Part shown: piece after piece, positions 4,716 to 5,663 of the stretch
How the letters are laid out: each line of letters starts with the position of its first letter
Position numbering within the stretch: position 1 is the first letter of the stretch
Assembly: GCA_003517965.1 (NCBI GenBank)
Contig: DOZO01000037.1
Span: 1-5,663 of the forward strand
Source: Desulfobulbaceae bacterium
Lineage (GTDB): Bacteria > Desulfobacterota > Desulfobulbia > Desulfobulbales > Desulfurivibrionaceae
DNA length: 5,663 nucleotides
Direction: 5' to 3'
Translations under genes and position numbers: made by a program
Notes under the pieces: generated by a model
Database searches by the model: none
Told to the model about the DNA's origin: nothing
The model's input: the letters and a program-made list of their open reading frames with translations, nothing else

Positions 4716-5498
4716 TTGAAGCTCAAGCAATACCAGGTAGATGCGTTTACCGACAAGGTATTTAGCGGCAATCCGGCTGCGGTGGTTCCGGTGTCATCGT
4801 GGCCGGAGGACTCGCTTCTCCAGGCCATTGCCGAGGAAAACAACCTCTCTGAGACCGCATTCTTCGCTCCATCGGCAAATGGCTTCCATCTGAGGTGGTT
4901 CACCCCGGTCAAAGAGGTTGATCTCTGCGGTCACGCAACCCTGGCAACGGCGCATGTTCTGTTTGAAATTCTTGGCTACACCAAACAGGTAATCATCTTT
5001 GAAACACGCAGTGGTGAACTGTTTGTGAAAAAGAAAGGGAAGATGCTGGAAATGGACTTCCCGGCCTCTCCGGCAACACCCTGCGGGATTTCCGAGACCT
5101 TGATTCAAGGACTCGGCCGGCGCCCGCTTGAGGTCCTGGCCGCAGACGATTACCTGGCCGTTTTTGACAGCGAGGAGGCCGTGCGTGCCATCACCCCCGA
5201 CCAGGCTCTGTTGGGTCGACTCGATTTGCGCGGGGTCATCGTCACCGCGCCCGGCACCGGGGTTGACTTTGTCAGCCGCTTCTTCGCCCCCAAGTTCGGC
5301 ATCCCGGAAGACCCGGTCACCGGTTCCGCCCATTGCACCCTTGCCCCGTACTGGGCCGACAGGCTTGGCAAAAACATCCTGACCGCCAGGCAGGTTTCCA
5401 AGCGCGGTGGCAGCATCGCCTGCGAGGTGCAGGCAGATCGGGTGCTGCTTTCCGGATGTGCGGTGACGTTTATGGAGGCAGAAATTGTTTGCCAATAG
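4716..5498 (+). CDS. PhzF-family isomerase/epimerase
   Basis: This encodes 260 residues with the two-lobed diaminopimelate-epimerase-like fold of the PhzF family (PF02567). Visible signatures are the N terminus QYQVDAFTDKVFSGNPAAVV, NNLSETAFF with Glu46 at the place of the catalytic Glu45 of Pseudomonas PhzF, DLCGHATLATAHVLFE (69-84, His73), and the second-lobe motif EDPVTGSAHCTLAPYW (198-213) with Asp199 and Ser204. PhzF itself isomerises a dihydro-anthranilate in phenazine synthesis; most relatives act on unknown small molecules, and no other phenazine genes are here, so phzF is not assigned. The length is a little short of the roughly 280 residues of PhzF. The start is TTG 4716, the only codon giving the conserved N terminus, with AGAGGT 4 bases upstream. 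The GNAT acetyltransferase gene follows after 50 bases, probably in one operon. Confidence 0.93.
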   Translation: MKLKQYQVDAFTDKVFSGNPAAVVPVSSWPEDSLLQAIAEENNLSETAFFAPSANGFHLRWFTPVKEVDLCGHATLATAHVLFEILGYTKQVIIFETRSGELFVKKKGKMLEMDFPASPATPCGISETLIQGLGRRPLEVLAADDYLAVFDSEEAVRAITPDQALLGRLDLRGVIVTAPGTGVDFVSRFFAPKFGIPEDPVTGSAHCTLAPYWADRLGKNILTARQVSKRGGSIACEVQADRVLLSGCAVTFMEAEIVCQ

Positions 5499-5548
5499 AG
5501 ATTTTGCATGTGTTTTCCCCTGTAATCGTTCAGCCTGAGGAGCATTCT

Positions 5549-5663
5549 GTGGCAATCACCTTTTCGCACTCAACCGACGGCATAGACTGGCTCGAACTCG
5601 AAGCCCTGTATCGTGCCGCACCGCTCGGCAACAAGAGCGCCGAAAGCCTCAAAACCGTCTTCA
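5549..5663 (+). CDS. GNAT-family N-acetyltransferase, N-terminal part
   Basis: Thirty-eight codons are visible from a GTG start at 5549; the gene runs off the right edge. GAGGAG (5537-5542) lies 6 bases upstream, an excellent ribosome binding site that decides the start. The segment GIDWLELEALYRAAPLGNKSAESLKTVF (11-38) resembles the N terminus of small GNAT proteins (about 135-140 residues), where the helix DW..L..LY is followed by an 'APLG.KS...L...F' stretch before the first strands. The acetyl-CoA-binding Q/RxxGxG/A loop would lie beyond the window, so the family call rests on this N terminus only. The substrate is unknown. It probably shares the transcript of the PhzF-family gene. Confidence 0.72.
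   Translation, partial: MAITFSHSTDGIDWLELEALYRAAPLGNKSAESLKTVF

Noticed and set aside
4424..4912. 162-codon minus-strand frame
   Set aside because: It covers intergenic hairpins and the antisense of the PhzF-family gene's first part; no domain pattern is seen.
4794..5555. 253-codon minus-strand frame opposite the PhzF-family gene
   Set aside because: It is an antisense shadow of a gene with clear conserved motifs on the plus strand.

Overview
The window looks like a chromosomal segment of a Gram-negative anaerobe, most likely a deltaproteobacterium in the old sense (Desulfobacterota or Desulfuromonadales-like). The clues are the J-domain/methyltransferase pair, an ECF sigma factor with a Cys-containing tail next to a DGC-type Cys-rich protein, and the palindromic GGGGACGCTGGTTCTAA repeats. 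This is family and style recognition only; no marker gene is present.

Layout. (1) Positions 1-808, minus strand: a class I SAM methyltransferase followed by a J-domain protein cut by the window edge. The ribosome binding site of the second gene lies in the last codons of the first, so the two are probably one operon. (2) Positions 809-1332: about 500 bases without a convincing gene. They end in three direct copies and one inverted copy of a GGGGACGCTGGTTC repeat, whose last part is a 65-base near-perfect palindrome. (3) Positions 1333-2942: a MetR-like LysR regulator on the minus strand, divergent from a carboxymuconolactone decarboxylase/AhpD-like gene on the plus strand. The 152-base space between them holds a good sigma-70-type promoter and a structured leader for the plus-strand gene. 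(4) Positions 2943-3154: two strong terminator hairpins in tandem, then a G7 tract. (5) Positions 3191-4385, plus strand: the ECF sigma factor gene and the DGC-domain gene. (6) Positions 4386-4715: 330 bases of dense secondary structure, including a perfect 16-bp inverted repeat. (7) Positions 4716-5663, plus strand: a PhzF-family isomerase, then the first 38 codons of a GNAT acetyltransferase, probably co-transcribed.

How it may work together. The LysR protein probably controls its divergent neighbour. The sigma factor and DGC protein form a plausible two-gene metal- or redox-responsive unit: the sigma factor has a C-x11-C tail, the partner has 11 cysteines, and no ordinary anti-sigma gene is visible. 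That module, the G7 tract before the sigma gene and the hairpin-rich intergenic regions are the parts most worth a second look. Nothing points strongly to a defence system or a complete mobile element.
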